Part shown: positions 10,391-22,222 of the stretch, piece after piece | How the letters are laid out: every line of letters starts with the position of its first letter | How positions within the stretch are numbered: position 1 is the stretch's first letter | Source: Chionoecetes opilio | Lineage: Eukaryota; Arthropoda; Malacostraca; Decapoda; Majidae | Length of the DNA stretch: 64,000 nt | Direction of reading: 5' to 3' | Assembly (NCBI GenBank): GCA_016584305.1 | Contig: JACEEZ010024156.1 | Location: forward strand, 99,827 to 163,826 | Translations under genes and position numbers: made by a program | Notes under the pieces: generated by a model | Told to the model about the DNA's origin: nothing | What the model saw: only the letters and a program-made list of their open reading frames with translations | Database searches by the model: none

Positions 10391-13300
10391 AAAGCTTCGA
10401 TCATATGGGGAAAAGTTTGATTTGAAGCTGATCCCTGAGTACTGGCAGTTGCGCACGCTGTGGTGGAGTGGCTGAGAAGCTGGATTAGTCTGAAGTTCGA
10501 GGCTCGACATATAGAAATGTGACCCCACTACGCCTAAGGGGGAGGTGCCTTCGCCGTGTCCTACACGGGCCGGGGGGACGGGAAAAAAGACTGAAAAGGT
10601 AAGGGATTGCTGCTGCCGCGTTTGCAGTAGATCCTTACGGGGCCTATGAACAGTTCGGAGCCGAAAGTTGCGCATGGGAGTCCCCAAGATTGTATTTGCT
10701 GGCTTCGCGACTGGCATCTCTGTTTGGCGGAGTGGTGACAAAGCCCTTGCCTCCCCTTCGTGGCTGGACGGCCGGAGGAAGTCCGCCAGCTACTCAAGGG
10801 GGGTCACTATGGAGGCTCTTGACTTAAACCCAAATTCTGACGGGGGCAAGAGGGGTTCATCGGGACACAGCCCCTTGGTCATCGGAGGCGTGCCTTGGTG
10901 CCCAGCAGGAGGCCGTGCTGTGTGGTTTGTGCAATAAACGGTGCTATTGTGGGGTGGCCCAAATCATCTCCCCAGAGACTTTTAGCTCGCCAACAAGCTC
11001 AGGGCCGCACACGGGCGACGATGGGTTTCTAAAAATGTGGGGGTTTGGGGCCACATTGCTCAAGGTTGGGAAAAACGGATGGAGAGGGGCTCAGCGCCCC
11101 CTCCTCTCAGGGCGGTCGTGGTGAGGCGTTCCCATGTGCTATGGTGATGTGGGGGGCGTACGTCGTCTTTTTTGGGGGAACCCGGGGTGTTCCCGAAGTA
11201 TCGTCCATTTTCGTGTGCCAGCAGGGACGAAGGGTGCCGCCCGACATGGCCTGGAGGGGGGAGAAGTGGCAGTGCAGGGAACGGTTCGTACACCCCCAGC
11301 TTAGCGGGGGGGCTTCCCTACGTTTGCGTTGTGAAAACAACTGCGACCCCCTTGGTTTTTGGAAATTTCCGGGCATGGATGGCATAACGGCCCTTTGGGG
11401 GGAGTTAAAATCATGCTCAAATGTGTTCATTTGGCATAGAAAGTCAAGATCTGTCGGCTCCCGACACCGGGGTGGCAGTGGAAACCTATTTTAGTCCATT
11501 TGACCCTCTGTCAAATTGTTGGCGGCAGCCTGGAGGGGTGGGGGGTAAGGAGCCTGGGTCCTGGGGAAATACGGTAAGCTTACTCTGTGCCTCCCGAAGA
11601 AAGGATTTGTATAAAGAGGAGCTCCAGAGTGGATAGGATGGCGGGTTACTTCCGTACACGAACAAAGTAGGCCCAAAAAGGGTCTGATTCCTCTCAGGGC
11701 CGTTTTTTCAACGCAAAAAAAAAAGTGGGGCCCATAATGGACTTCAAGGCTAAATGCACACATCGCGCGTTCACGGCGGACTCTGACTTTTCTCGACGAC
11801 TGGGGATGGGGGAGGAAAGGGGTAATGTCTGCATGATTGCCTTGCAAAGGTTTATCTCCGATTAAATTCACGACTCCCTGGGGCCATAAGACTGTGAATT
11901 TTAAGGGCCAGAGTTTGCTTAACGCGACGGGGATTCCCCCCTAAACTTTTGCCCCTTTGGGTTAAAGCATGCTCACAGTGTTCTCTCCCCTCCCATCTTT
12001 AGAAAGGAAACGTCACTTACATCGACGCATTCTTGTTAATGAAGCGTTTGGCCAGTCTGTCAAGAACTCTCAAATTTTTGGGACTAACAAAGCCATGCGA
12101 GCGACTTGCTGAAGGGAGCAGAGTGGGGGGCCTGAAGTCGGGGGGGAGCAAGAGGCCTAGTGGGGAAGAGAACGCGAGGTGCCGTCCCAGTGATTGCAGG
12201 CGGGGGGGTGTTTTCGTTCCGGAAATTTTGGTGGGGCCCTACCCTGTGTGTGGTTGGCTGCAGGGGCGAGGGCTTCTCAAGAGGGGCCAAATTTCCTCTC
12301 AGGGGGGGGATGAAGTCTCGTCGTGAAAAAAAAGGGGGGTTTCTGGTGGGTCGTGGCTGAAGTTAGGAAAATGATCCTTGAGAGATTTTGGGTGCCAAGG
12401 CACGGGGCCAGAGTTTGGGGGGACGCCATTTTTTTTGGGCCCTTGGGTGCTGCAGTGGGAATCCGGCGCTCGTTAAAGACGCCAGCTGGCTCGAAAAGAG
12501 ACTCGAGCCACATAAACATGGCCAGTTGGATGCTTTATAAAGGGGATTGATCCGCATTGGCCTGGAAATCAAACGGTGGAATTGTGACTGCCCCTCTACA
12601 GTGCATCATGATCTCTGATGGCCTCTCAGGTGAAGAGTTTAAAACCAGGCTGCGAGGAGATGCTCATTGGGAGGGGAGGGGGCATAATATGTCGTTGGTC
12701 GAGGGTGCGGCCTCCAGCGTGGGTTCTCTCTTTCCTTCTATCAAAAACGGCTACGTTTACACGCTGCCGCGCGTTGGCTAAAAGTCCCGATCCCTCCCTA
12801 CGCCCGAAACCAGTGTGTCAGCCCCCCGTTCTGTACCACACCCCAGATTGAAGAGATACCCTACTGCAGGCACCGGGGTGAAAAAACGCCGCTTTATTTT
12901 GTAAGGGGTCCCCAGCAGTCACCGGCGGCGGGTGCAAGCTGTCGCGCAATTGTAAGGCGTCCCAAATCTATCGACCCGCCCAGTAATTTGGCGGAAGGGA
13001 GCCTCGACGTGGAGAGAACTGCAGAAGTGGGTATGGACTCACTCCTGTGGTGGACGGCCGTCCTAACTCTTATCGACTGTGGACCATAAGTTTTCAGTTT
13101 GGCTAAACCCTGAGGCTGCAGACCACGCGCATCATTAAGCAGTTAGAAGGGGTGTTTTGTGAACGGGGGGGGCCCGGAAGAGTTGTTACGGAAAACGACC
13201 CCGCTTTTCGCAGTAGGCTGTTTGCAGACTTCCTAAGAAGGGGATGTGCTCTCCGTTTTAGATGTGCACATTCCCGTGGGAAAAATGGCTAGTTAAAGAT

Positions 13301-13807
13301 GCCATCGACTTAAAGGTTTTGCTGCGAAAAGGTTGCTCTGTAGGGCTGTATACCTGTAAAACTTAAGGCCTCACATACCACAAATCTTCATCTCCCCCTG
13401 CTAACATGCTGTCCGTATCCGGGTCAAATCCGGGAGTGGTCCCTGTGAAAAAGAAATTTGGGAAAGAGACGGCCCTACCCCCGGTGATGAGTGGGGGAAA
13501 AACCACATAAGTGCGTTGTGATGGACAGCAAAAGAGAGGTAAAGTTACTAACATCTTATCCCCCAGGCTTTTGAGTCGGGGAATCCCCCGCCTTTAGGGA
13601 TCTTCTCACTTTCTCCCCAACCCTCAGGAGGATGTTGTCCACGGACAGCGAGACGATGAGCTTCTCATTCAGCTTCCTGGACGGCTGATGGGGGAAAGGA
13701 ATTTGACGAAGATGCTCTGCGGGAGATGATTGGACCGAAGTTTCCCAAGGGGGTCATCGGGGTTAGAAGGCCCCCGGGTGTTACTTTATGTAATAGTATT
13801 GGGGGAG

Positions 13808-14118
13808 TGTAATATAATGGCTTTAATGATTAGTATTTGTTATTAACTGTTGGGACATTGATTTTTATTGGGTCGTTGGTGGTGTTCGCGCTGACGTAGG
13901 CGGAGAAACGCCAAGATGTAGTGGGGGTCACTGGGCGAGGAAGGCATTTCCGCCTGCAGACTAAAACGCGGAGCCCCTCGCCACCGCCACCCTGCCACCT
14001 TTTTTCGCTGCCCCCCCGCCAGTATCACCCTAGCTGTGTTTTTTGAACTGTGTACTATTTCCTCCACGTGTTTTTTTAAAGAAAAGGAAAAAAGCAAATT
14101 TGTTTTCCTTCTGCCACA
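13808..14118 (+). repeat. 3' LTR of nested element
   Basis: The partner of 10077-10390. It is preceded by a G-rich polypurine-like run and followed by CTTT, matching the bases before the 5' LTR. Confidence 0.75.
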
Positions 14119-14689
14119 CTTTCTTGCAAGTATTTTGGGCGCAGCCCCTTAGAACCAAAGCCACTGCTTTTTCATACGGTACCAAAAAGGTGAAACCCGA
14201 ATCGCCTGTGTCCCCTCAGTCTTGATTGCTACATACCGGGGGGGTTTAAACCCTCGCGTTTTTTTCCGTTCTGTACAGTTAAGTGCAGGCTTTTTTGGGC
14301 CTCGGGATCTGTCCTGGAAAAGGGAAACCTGGCCCCCTTCTTCCAGCGCTCATTACTAAAAAGGTCCTCCGCATCGTTCCTCGAGGGGCATCATCTCCCG
14401 GTTTTTTGAGGTGGCAAGTCTCCATTGGCTTGGTGTGGTATGCTCCAGAATTTTTGCCACTCTTTTGGGCTACATGGGTCTGGAACTTTTCCCCAGGCTC
14501 TGTAGTACCAAAAACACATGGTCTATCTTCCGTAACGGATTCCTCTAAGGGAATTTTTCTAGTTCCTCTTGTAGAACTTGTCCAACCTTACTGCCTCTAG
14601 CGCTTCCCCCCACTCAAGACGTGGAAAGGTGGAGCCTTTCAGGGGTGCAAATCTGGACTTCGCCCATAAAGGGGGCGGAGACCTCTGAC

Positions 14690-15140
14690 CTTCAGAGAGG
14701 GCGGGAGGGATGCAAAAGCCCCATAACCATACTCAGAGGTCGCAAAAAATTGGTGTAATTGACACTCTCAAGGTTTGCCCTTGGGCGTGATACATCGGAA
14801 ATGCTAACTTCTTGATGAAGTATTCCCTTTTCCACCGGGCCCCATTGTTCTCCAATCCCTTGGCAATGATTCATCCCGCCCTTCTGCAGTCTACACACTG
14901 CTGGACATCTTCTGGCCTGTATTACAAAAGGGCTCACAAATCCTAAGGGGTCTATACTGTGCGAGGGTGCTCAAAACTCCTCTCTTGGGCTTTGGTTGCT
15001 CTATCCTGTATTTTAAATTTGAAGTGGTCAGATTCAGTATCCCTACAACCAAATACAAACCCCTGTAGGCATTTCTCGACTGATATCCAAAAGGGGGTGA
15101 AGGACTTTCCCATTCTCCTTTGGGTATTTGGGGTTCTCAC
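14690..15140 (-). pseudogene. pol: BEL/Pao pol: end of reverse transcriptase
   Basis: The minus-strand reading passes through a DTESDHFKFKI block and then DPLGFVSPFVIQAR (about 14945-14895), which in BEL/Pao proteins joins the RT to the RNase H region. The frame changes between the two blocks and again after them. Upstream RT sequence toward 15.8 kb is too disrupted to follow with confidence. Confidence 0.75.
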
Positions 15141-16599
15141 TCGGGTGAGTTGGAGACAACTTTTTCAGGGGGAAACCCCTTCTGGAGGGGTTCCAACCCG
15201 GTTTGGGAAGGAAACTGCAATCTCTGGGTATTCAAGATTTTAAGCATCGTCCACGTAAAAATTGCGCAGAAATGTGTTCAACCGGCCTGGGGGAATTCTC
15301 TTTAAATTCTCTGGTCCCCTTCTGGAGTGAAGTTCGCACAGCTGGGGGTCCTACCCCACCAACAGGTGGAGGTCTGCGGATTCACTGATCGCCCCCCATC
15401 TCTTCCTGGGAAACCAAAAGGGAAACGCAACACGTCTGGTCATCTGGGGGCACCCTCACCTGGGGAACATTGCCTCAAAAAGTCTCCCGAATCAAGGCTC
15501 CCTCTCTGAAAATCAGCAGACTCCTATCAGCTTGTTGGCCAAATTGGCCTTTGGGACCATGATCGTTCAAGGATGACCCCCAAGCCTTGCCACAGTCAAA
15601 AAAATTCTTGTCATGTTTGTTTTTTAGGGTTGGGGACTGGGTGGTGTGCAATACCCCACTTTACATCAGCTCTGTTAATGCCTTTTAGGGGGGACCACTT
15701 CACATACCCTTTCTCAAAGGGGTTTTTGGATTTCTCTCGTGTACCTCTCTTTTGGTCGTTGTCTTTGTCCAGCCGTCTTCCAACATCCTTCGTTTTTCGC
15801 CATGGTGGGGTTTTTCAGATAGAAGAGGTTTCTCTCCTTTAAAGGGATATCCAAGGGGTAATATTTTTTCCTAATGTCTTGCTTTTTTCCCAGGGTTTCA
15901 AACCCTTTAAATCACCTGAGACTTCCAGGGGTTTCGGAGTTAATTCCTTCTAATTCCACAAATTGAAAATCCATTTCCAGATTGAAGTGGGGCGAAAAAT
16001 GAAAGATCTCTGCGGGTTTGAAGGGGGGAATACCATTAATGGCCCCTCCCGTGGTGTGTGAATGGGAAAGTTCCCGGGGTTTTCCTTTCTTAACTTTATC
16101 TGGGAATAAAGGCTGCACAATCCTCCCTATCGTAGGTCACTTTATCCCCCTCTAAATTTAGGTATCTCCAAGTTTTTTAAGGTGGCCCCCTCTGAATCTC
16201 AAACCCCCTTGATAAACCCTAAATCTATTTCCCGAGTCGTCTGACGCCCTTCCGGTATCAGCGGGCTCCTGGGTGTCACTTTTGTCTGACACAAAGAGTG
16301 TGACTGTGGCCCACAGGCTTCTTTTTTGGGCAATGGTGGTTATTCCCCCTGGCGAGTCCCCCCCTGGCTCCCACTTCTCACAAATCTTCTGTGCAGTACT
16401 GGGGTTTTGTCCCTGGGTCTAAAAATGCGTATGTGTCAACAAAGGGATTAGTATCCAGGCCCCTAACTCTAGCTGGGACTATGGGGAAATCCTTTCACCC
16501 TGACTGCTGCAAAATTGCTAACTGAGGTTTCACAGGGGCGTCTGAGGTGTAGGGTTGATTGTGGGGGTTCTATTGCAGGCGTCTTGGGGTTGCTTTTTG

Positions 16600-17345
16600 G
16601 GTGGTATAATCTTCAATCTCCTACGGGGAGTAGAACTTGTTGTGCTTTATCCCCCAACCATCCACGGTACAATAAAGTTCCTCGGCATCCTCCCCCGGTG
16701 CCCTGTGCAAAACAATTCACACCAAACCTTTGGACTCACAATTCCAACGGGCTTTGACCTTCATGGTCTTGCTGTGAAAACCGTTCCTAGTGTCCTTGTC
16801 ACAACATGGACATTTAAAACCCGTTTTTCTGCTTTTGGTTCTCTAGTGCTGCTGCTCCGTTCTCTGTGGGTGTCTTGCAGTAAACTTCCACCTCTTTTTT
16901 AATGTTGGGCTGCTGATTCTTTACTCTGTTTTCCCCTTCCCAAAATTTCCCAAAAACGGGGCCCGAGGCCCCCCGAGGGTCACAAATAAAATTTCCCCGT
17001 TCTGTAAAAACCCCTGCTCTTTTCCTGTACCTTGAGCAATATCATGGTGGGCCTTTACCCCTCGACTGGAGGTAAAGGGTAACTTCTCCACATCTTGAGC
17101 ATGTTGCTCCACTTCCCAGCTCTGGAGAGTTCATCTCTCTGAGAGCTCCGGCAACAGTTCTTCATCAGCTCTCTCGAAATCAATGCTCCCTCTACATCTG
17201 GCCTCTGGTGACCTTCCTGACCCTTCACAAGTATATTGTAAGGGGCCCCAAAACTTTCCCTAGGATCTTTAATGCTCTTTTGTACCCTTTCCCCAGGTTC
17301 TTGTAGGAGGTGCTGTGCAGTGCCGTCCTGCCCTTTTCCTTGCAA
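16600..17345 (-). pseudogene. gag: BEL/Pao gag-like region with zinc-knuckle remnant
   Basis: The minus strand at about 16830-16640 reads a Cys-rich stretch spaced like BEL/Pao gag zinc knuckles (a CxxC near the start, then GLVWNCFAQGTGGGCRGTLL). Upstream, 17345-17055 is a 96-codon open frame rich in charged residues, consistent with the end of gag. Identity is inferred mainly from position before pol and from Cys spacing; several residues and frames are damaged. Confidence 0.5.
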
Positions 17346-18440
17346 TACTTCTCAAAAAGGGTAATTTTTGAGCTGCAGAATGGACAAATGATTGGGGTCT
17401 TTGAATGCCTATAAAGGCCAAAATTCTAAATCCTCCCCACTGAAAGCTGAAGTTCTCCTCTAGGTACCCGTAGAGACTCTACCAAGATTGCTGTAACTCT
17501 TTCTGTCCGCACATGGTTTTTTAAAGCATCAAAAAGGGTAGAAGCTATTTTTCTCTGGCCTTCTGGGGTTTAAAAAAAGGCCCCTGATACCTTGGGGTCT
17601 TTCTTGTTGTTCTCTATGTACTTTTTATTTTGGGGAACTCTGCTGGGAGCCTCAGGGTCTCCCCGGGGTATTCATAGGTCAGTTTAAATTGTGGTGGGAC
17701 CAAAACCCCCTTTAGTTCCACTGGTGTTCCTGGGTTTGGGAGGATGAATTCCTGTTTTAAATTCTTACATCCCCCATCTTGGTATTTCTCCCCCTCAAGT
17801 ATAGTTAAATTTTCTATCTTTGCTCCTTTCCCAAGAAAAAAGGGGCTTCTGCTTCAGCAGAGCTAGCTGGGGGTTTCGAATTTCCAGCTGCTGCTTCTTC
17901 ACAGCTCCATAATTTCTTCCCCAAACCTTGTTCTCTGCCTCCAAATCGGTTCAGGGGTGTCTCTAGGTGCCTATAATCCTATCATGTCTACTTCACTATG
18001 CGGGTCCGTTTCTCCTCATGCTTTTCCTGGCCTTAAATCCTCATCCTTCCTGCTGGGCCATCCTTGTGCGGCGTCCTGAAAATTCCTCACCTGACCCATG
18101 GTGTCAGCTTTTACTGCTCGGCCTCTGTGCGCTGATCCTCTCCGTCATAACTTACGAGCTCAGCGTGGGTAATTTAAAATTGTCTGTTGACTCCAAGAGG
18201 GCATCCTTCTTTCCTTGACCTAGTTGTTTCCTGACGTCACCAGTCCTTGTCAAAGATGTGTTCTCCTGGTGAAGATCCCTTTCATAGCTTACGCTTCCCC
18301 TTTTCACACTACGGTTCATCGTAGCCCCCACTACGGTGTCATCGTACCCCCGACTCGGTGTCATTGTATCCTCATGTCACATATGTTTTCCTGCGTACCC
18401 TCTCTTTTAGGGCCTCAGCTAGCACACTAAATTTTTTAAA

Positions 18441-19075
18441 TGTTTTAAACACGTAGGTAAAAGGGGTCTTTGGGGTCTTGGGTATTACGTCGCCAATTTA
18501 CACGCTTTTCTTGGTATTGGTTAAATTTAAGAAATGGTTTTAAACTGCAAAAAAACAAAATTCACTGAAGAACCCACGTTTCGAAAACAAACCTTCTTAA
18601 TCGCAAATACAAAAAATACCTGAATCAACTCATCCCCATAATAATAAACTCTCATACGTGACAAAAGTGGTAAAAAACTCGTCCCCTTTTTTTTAACTAA
18701 CCCCCGAAATCTATCGAGATAATACGTGTATGATACCATAAATTCATATTTCATCCAATTAAAATAACAGCAAGTCTCTTCAATTTCTGGCGCTCTAGGG
18801 ATTCCGAATCCAACAGTTTCTACTGGGTGTATCCATAACCAACCGGCCTAAAACATTATGTAGCTTTGTACAGCTCACTCGCAGTGGCCTCGTGGTCCAG
18901 GATGTAAAAAACCTCCCTTGGTCTTGAACTTGACGGGGGGGTCACCACTGATCTGTCGGGGAAGCCTTTGTCCCCTAATTTATACTATTATATAGTAAAA
19001 ATAATTTATCATAATTACTAAATTATATAGTAAAATACAAATTATACAAATTTATAGTTGGTCTAAAAAAAATCG
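18441..19075 (-). repeat. BEL/Pao 5' LTR
   Basis: Collinear partner of 7801-8478. Lies directly against the non-LTR remnant that starts near 19095. The exact outer edge is uncertain because both sides contain AAAAAGG/TTTTT runs. Confidence 0.72.
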
Positions 19076-19094
19076 ACCTTTTTGGGGCTTACAG

Positions 19095-19830
19095 GGGAGA
19101 TATTCCATTTTTGTCGGTCATTGTAGTAATTATCTTTTTCATCATATTTTTGTCCTGATTGAACCCCCTCAATATTCTTAAACTCCGTCGTATCTCCAAA
19201 TATTTAATTTATGTTTTTCTGGTTGTAGGTTGTTTTGCATTATCACTCCCAGGTCCTTTTCTTCACGAACCTTTGTAATTACTTCACTTCCCATTTTATA
19301 TGGCAATTAAATCTCATCGCTTTTTAAAATTTCCATCACATGACACTTATTCACATTATATTCCATTTCCCATCTTCTGCTCAATTCGTAGATCTTGTTC
19401 AGGTCATTTTGTAGTGTTTCACAATCTTTATAGCTTTTTATTTTTCTCAATAGTTTTGCATCAGCAGAAAAAAAACTTATATAACTTTAAATTTCATCTG
19501 TCATGTCATTGACATAAATCATTGGTGCAAACATAATTTTGGTGGTAAAACTTTATTGGTGCCAACATTGATCCTTGTGGTACCCCACAAAATACATTTC
19601 TCCATTCAGATTTTTCATCCTTTACTATTGTTCTCATTTCTCTTCCTCTCAGATAACTTTCCATCCAGGTTTTGATCATCCCTTTGATTCCTCCTATATT
19701 TTCCTATTTTCAAGTATAACCCTCATGGGAGACTTTTCAAATGCCTTGTTTAGATCTAAATATACACAATATACCCATCCATCTCTTTCCTGTGTTGTAT
19801 CAATTACTCTTGAGTAAAAGCTTATTAAGT
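19095..19830 (-). pseudogene. CR1/Jockey-like non-LTR reverse transcriptase fragment
   Basis: On the minus strand the translation begins with YLDLNKAFEK (RT motif A region, about 19760), then MIKTWMESYLRGREM and GVPQGSML (about 19570). The expected FADD site follows as a damaged SADAKLLRK (about 19455), then LQNDLNKIYELSRRWEMEYN with an N-K-C-H motif, and near the low end a RPKMEY-like motif. The order and spacing are those of CR1/Jockey-group non-LTR RTs. The catalytic Asp pair has lost a residue, and frames shift at least twice. The fragment stops where the BEL/Pao LTR begins, suggesting that element inserted into it, although the other half was not recognised beyond 7801. Confidence 0.85.
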
Positions 19831-19852
19831 TGGTCACGCATTATATGTGATG

Positions 19853-20081
<229 letters not shown>

Positions 20082-20345
20082 CATTCACCCATGGTCTTTT
20101 CCCGCGATTCAAACTCGCGATCGTCAGTTTCACTCTCCTGGTGGCAAATTTGGAGCTCAATATTACCGATCTTAGGGTAATAAATGCTGGGACCTCATCA
20201 CACACCACACACCCCTATCCCCTTGCTAAAGGGGACAGTAACAGCCGAATTCCTCAATCTAAAATCCTTGGGTATGAGCGGGCCGATGATCGAACGCTGG
20301 ACCACAGAATGGTGCCAGACGCTCTAACCCACTAAACCGTTCAGG
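20082..20345 (-). mobile_element. SINE-like repeat with tRNA-like boxes
   Basis: On the minus strand the head (20345-20275) has TTAGTGGGTTAGAGCG and, ~35 bases later, GCGTTCGATCA, resembling pol III A and B boxes. The body contains a block rich in CCCC..GGGG (CCTTTAGCAAGGGG) and ends near the (TG)n tract. The body is repeated at 21770-21815 and 21897-22056. It is therefore a dispersed family; its tRNA origin is probable but not certain. Confidence 0.55.
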
Positions 20346-20389
20346 CGGTATACCAAGCCGTTCAGGCGATGTACCAAGCCGTTCAAGCG

Positions 20390-20531
<142 letters not shown>

Positions 20532-20885
20532 ACACGGGCGCACGCACCCGGTAATGGAAGCTGATAGTGGTGATGTGGTGAGCTACGTGAGGCAAGCTGT
20601 TTTGCGTGAGGGGCAACCTGGCAAAAACCTGGAAGGGAAACCTAGATAATTCTTACGTCAACCGGTTTCAACATGTTTTGTCATTTACGTTAACGGGAGA
20701 CCCACAACTATAGAATATAGTGGTGTGTGCCGCATGGAGATCTGTGAGACGATGGTCGAAAAAAGTTCACTCTGAACAGATATAGAGACACAGATACGAT
20801 TTTTCTTGTATTATTATCATTATCATTTGTATTCATCATATTTTGTATTCATTATTATTTCAACTATCATTATCATTATCATTAT

Positions 20886-21112
20886 ATCATAACGAAAATT
20901 ATGATGATTATAACTATAATAACCGATAATCATAATACTAATGATAACAATAACAAATACATTTTAAGCAATAAAAATAATAATAATAATAATAACAATA
21001 ATGATAATAACAATAATGATAATAACAAAAATAATAGTAACAATAATCATAATAATAATAATGATAATAATGATAACAATAATAATGATAATAATAATAA
21101 TAGTAAATGAAA
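20886..21112 (+). repeat. (AAT/ACA)n trinucleotide tract
   Basis: A long imperfect array of AAT, GAT and AAC triplets. It gives Asn-rich and Tyr-rich pseudo-frames on the two strands. Confidence 0.9.
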
Positions 21113-21336
21113 CGTACATTCATCTATAATAGGTTATCTACGTACAGGCAGGTGGTGTGAGCGCCTGGCCAATGGCTGGTGAGGAGGATCCTGCAACGCG
21201 TCCTGCGGCGGTGCGGAACTCAAGGTGAAGCAAGCTGTTGACTCCTGTCGCGGAGCCCCTTATGTGGGGTCAAGGTTCAGTCAGGGTCAAGGGGTAACAC
21301 CGCTCTTGCTTGAGGATCCTACACACGGGCCAGCAC

Positions 21337-21373
<37 letters not shown>

Positions 21374-21769
21374 CCTCCCCGTTGGTGTGTGGGACGTGAC
21401 GCGGACGGACGACAGACGCACCTCGAGGCACCTCCTTTATGCTATCAGCTCACCAAAAATATAAAACCTTTATTTATATAAAACCTTTATCTATATTTGT
21501 GTTGAAGAGCCGAGTTTTGGAAGCGTATCATATTGTGTGACTGGTTTAGATAATCATCAGTGAACAAAACTTTGGCTAGATGGCAGATATTACCATGTCT
21601 ACATTCAAATATGCAAACCCAAGCAGACACCCGCATGACAGTATATAGTAAATATATAACTGATTCAATGTTGGTGTTTATTGAAAGCCATGCAAGTTAA
21701 ATGTTGTGAAAACTGTTCATAGCTTAAGAGCTCATAGTGACCGGTCTATGGGTAAGGCTGAAACTTCAT
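21113..21769. other. No supported gene; contains a ~33-base poly(C) run
   Basis: Unique-looking sequence with an uninterrupted C run at about 21340-21372, which is probably unstable or length-uncertain. No domain is visible in the open frames. Confidence 0.6.
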
Positions 21770-22065
21770 ACACTACACACCCCACCTCCTTGCTCAAGGG
21801 GACATATACACCCTGTGCTGTCAGCGGAGTCCGGCGTGAGCGTGCCTTGAACCTGCAACATGCTGAACACAGACGCACATGCCTATAATAATATGTATTC
21901 ACCCACGGTTTGCCCACGCGAGCTAGACTCACAATCGCCAGTTTTTACCCTCAGGGAGAGAGCTTGGAGCTCGTATATTGTTACAGATCTTTGGGTAATG
22001 CTTGGACCTCCCACACCACACAAACCCCATCCCCTTGCTCAAGAGGGACATTAACCGCCCACATT

Positions 22066-22068
<3 letters not shown>
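21770..22068 (-). mobile_element. Second and third partial copies of the SINE-like repeat
   Basis: The segments 21770-21815 and 21897-22056 share with 20084-20240 the blocks TTCACCCA(C/T)GGT, TTGGAGCTC, GGGTAATGCTTGGACC-like sequence and CCCCTTGCTCAAG.GGGACA. As in the first copy, one end meets a (TG)n tract (22069-22221). These are related, diverged, partial copies. Confidence 0.55.
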
Positions 22069-22151
<83 letters not shown>

Positions 22152-22177
22152 TGTGTGTGTGTGTGTGTGTGTGGTGT

Positions 22178-22221
<44 letters not shown>
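22069..22221 (+). repeat. (TG)n microsatellite
   Basis: TG repeats with GGTGTG interruptions, directly against the SINE-like copy. Confidence 0.95.

Positions 22222-22222
<1 letters not shown>

Larger units (their letters stand above)
10077..14118 (+). mobile_element. LTR element nested inside the BEL/Pao element
   Basis: Direct repeats of ~314 and ~311 bp (10077-10390 and 13808-14118) both begin TGTAATA and end CCACA. They are flanked by the same 4-bp sequence CTTT (just before 10077 and just after 14118), a target-site duplication. A purine run (TTGGGGGAG) lies directly before the second LTR, as a polypurine tract would in a plus-oriented element. The 3.4-kb interior is GC-rich with short open frames; I cannot recognise gag, protease, RT or integrase in it. 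It may be a non-autonomous element or too degraded to read. No clear primer-binding site was found. Confidence 0.75.
7801..19075 (-). mobile_element. BEL/Pao LTR retrotransposon, decayed, with a nested LTR element
   Basis: Two diverged direct repeats (about 7801-8478 and 18441-19075) bracket minus-strand traces of BEL/Pao coding sequence in the correct order: gag-like zinc-knuckle region (about 17.3-16.6 kb), reverse-transcriptase end with the family hallmark DPLGFVSPFVIQ (about 14.9 kb), and integrase core plus C-terminal domain (9.7-8.75 kb). Removing the nested element at 10077-14118 leaves about 7.2 kb, a normal size for the family. The copy is full of frameshifts and stops, some possibly sequence errors. 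The ends start TGTT and are approximate on the high-coordinate side. No 5-bp target duplication could be confirmed. Stretches not listed separately (8479-8751, 9731-10076, 14119-14689, 15141-16599, 17346-18440) are degraded internal sequence of this element. Confidence 0.85.

Noticed and set aside
21340..21372. Poly(C) as a functional element
   Set aside because: A homopolymer of this length is most simply a slippage or sequencing product; nothing around it suggests a role.
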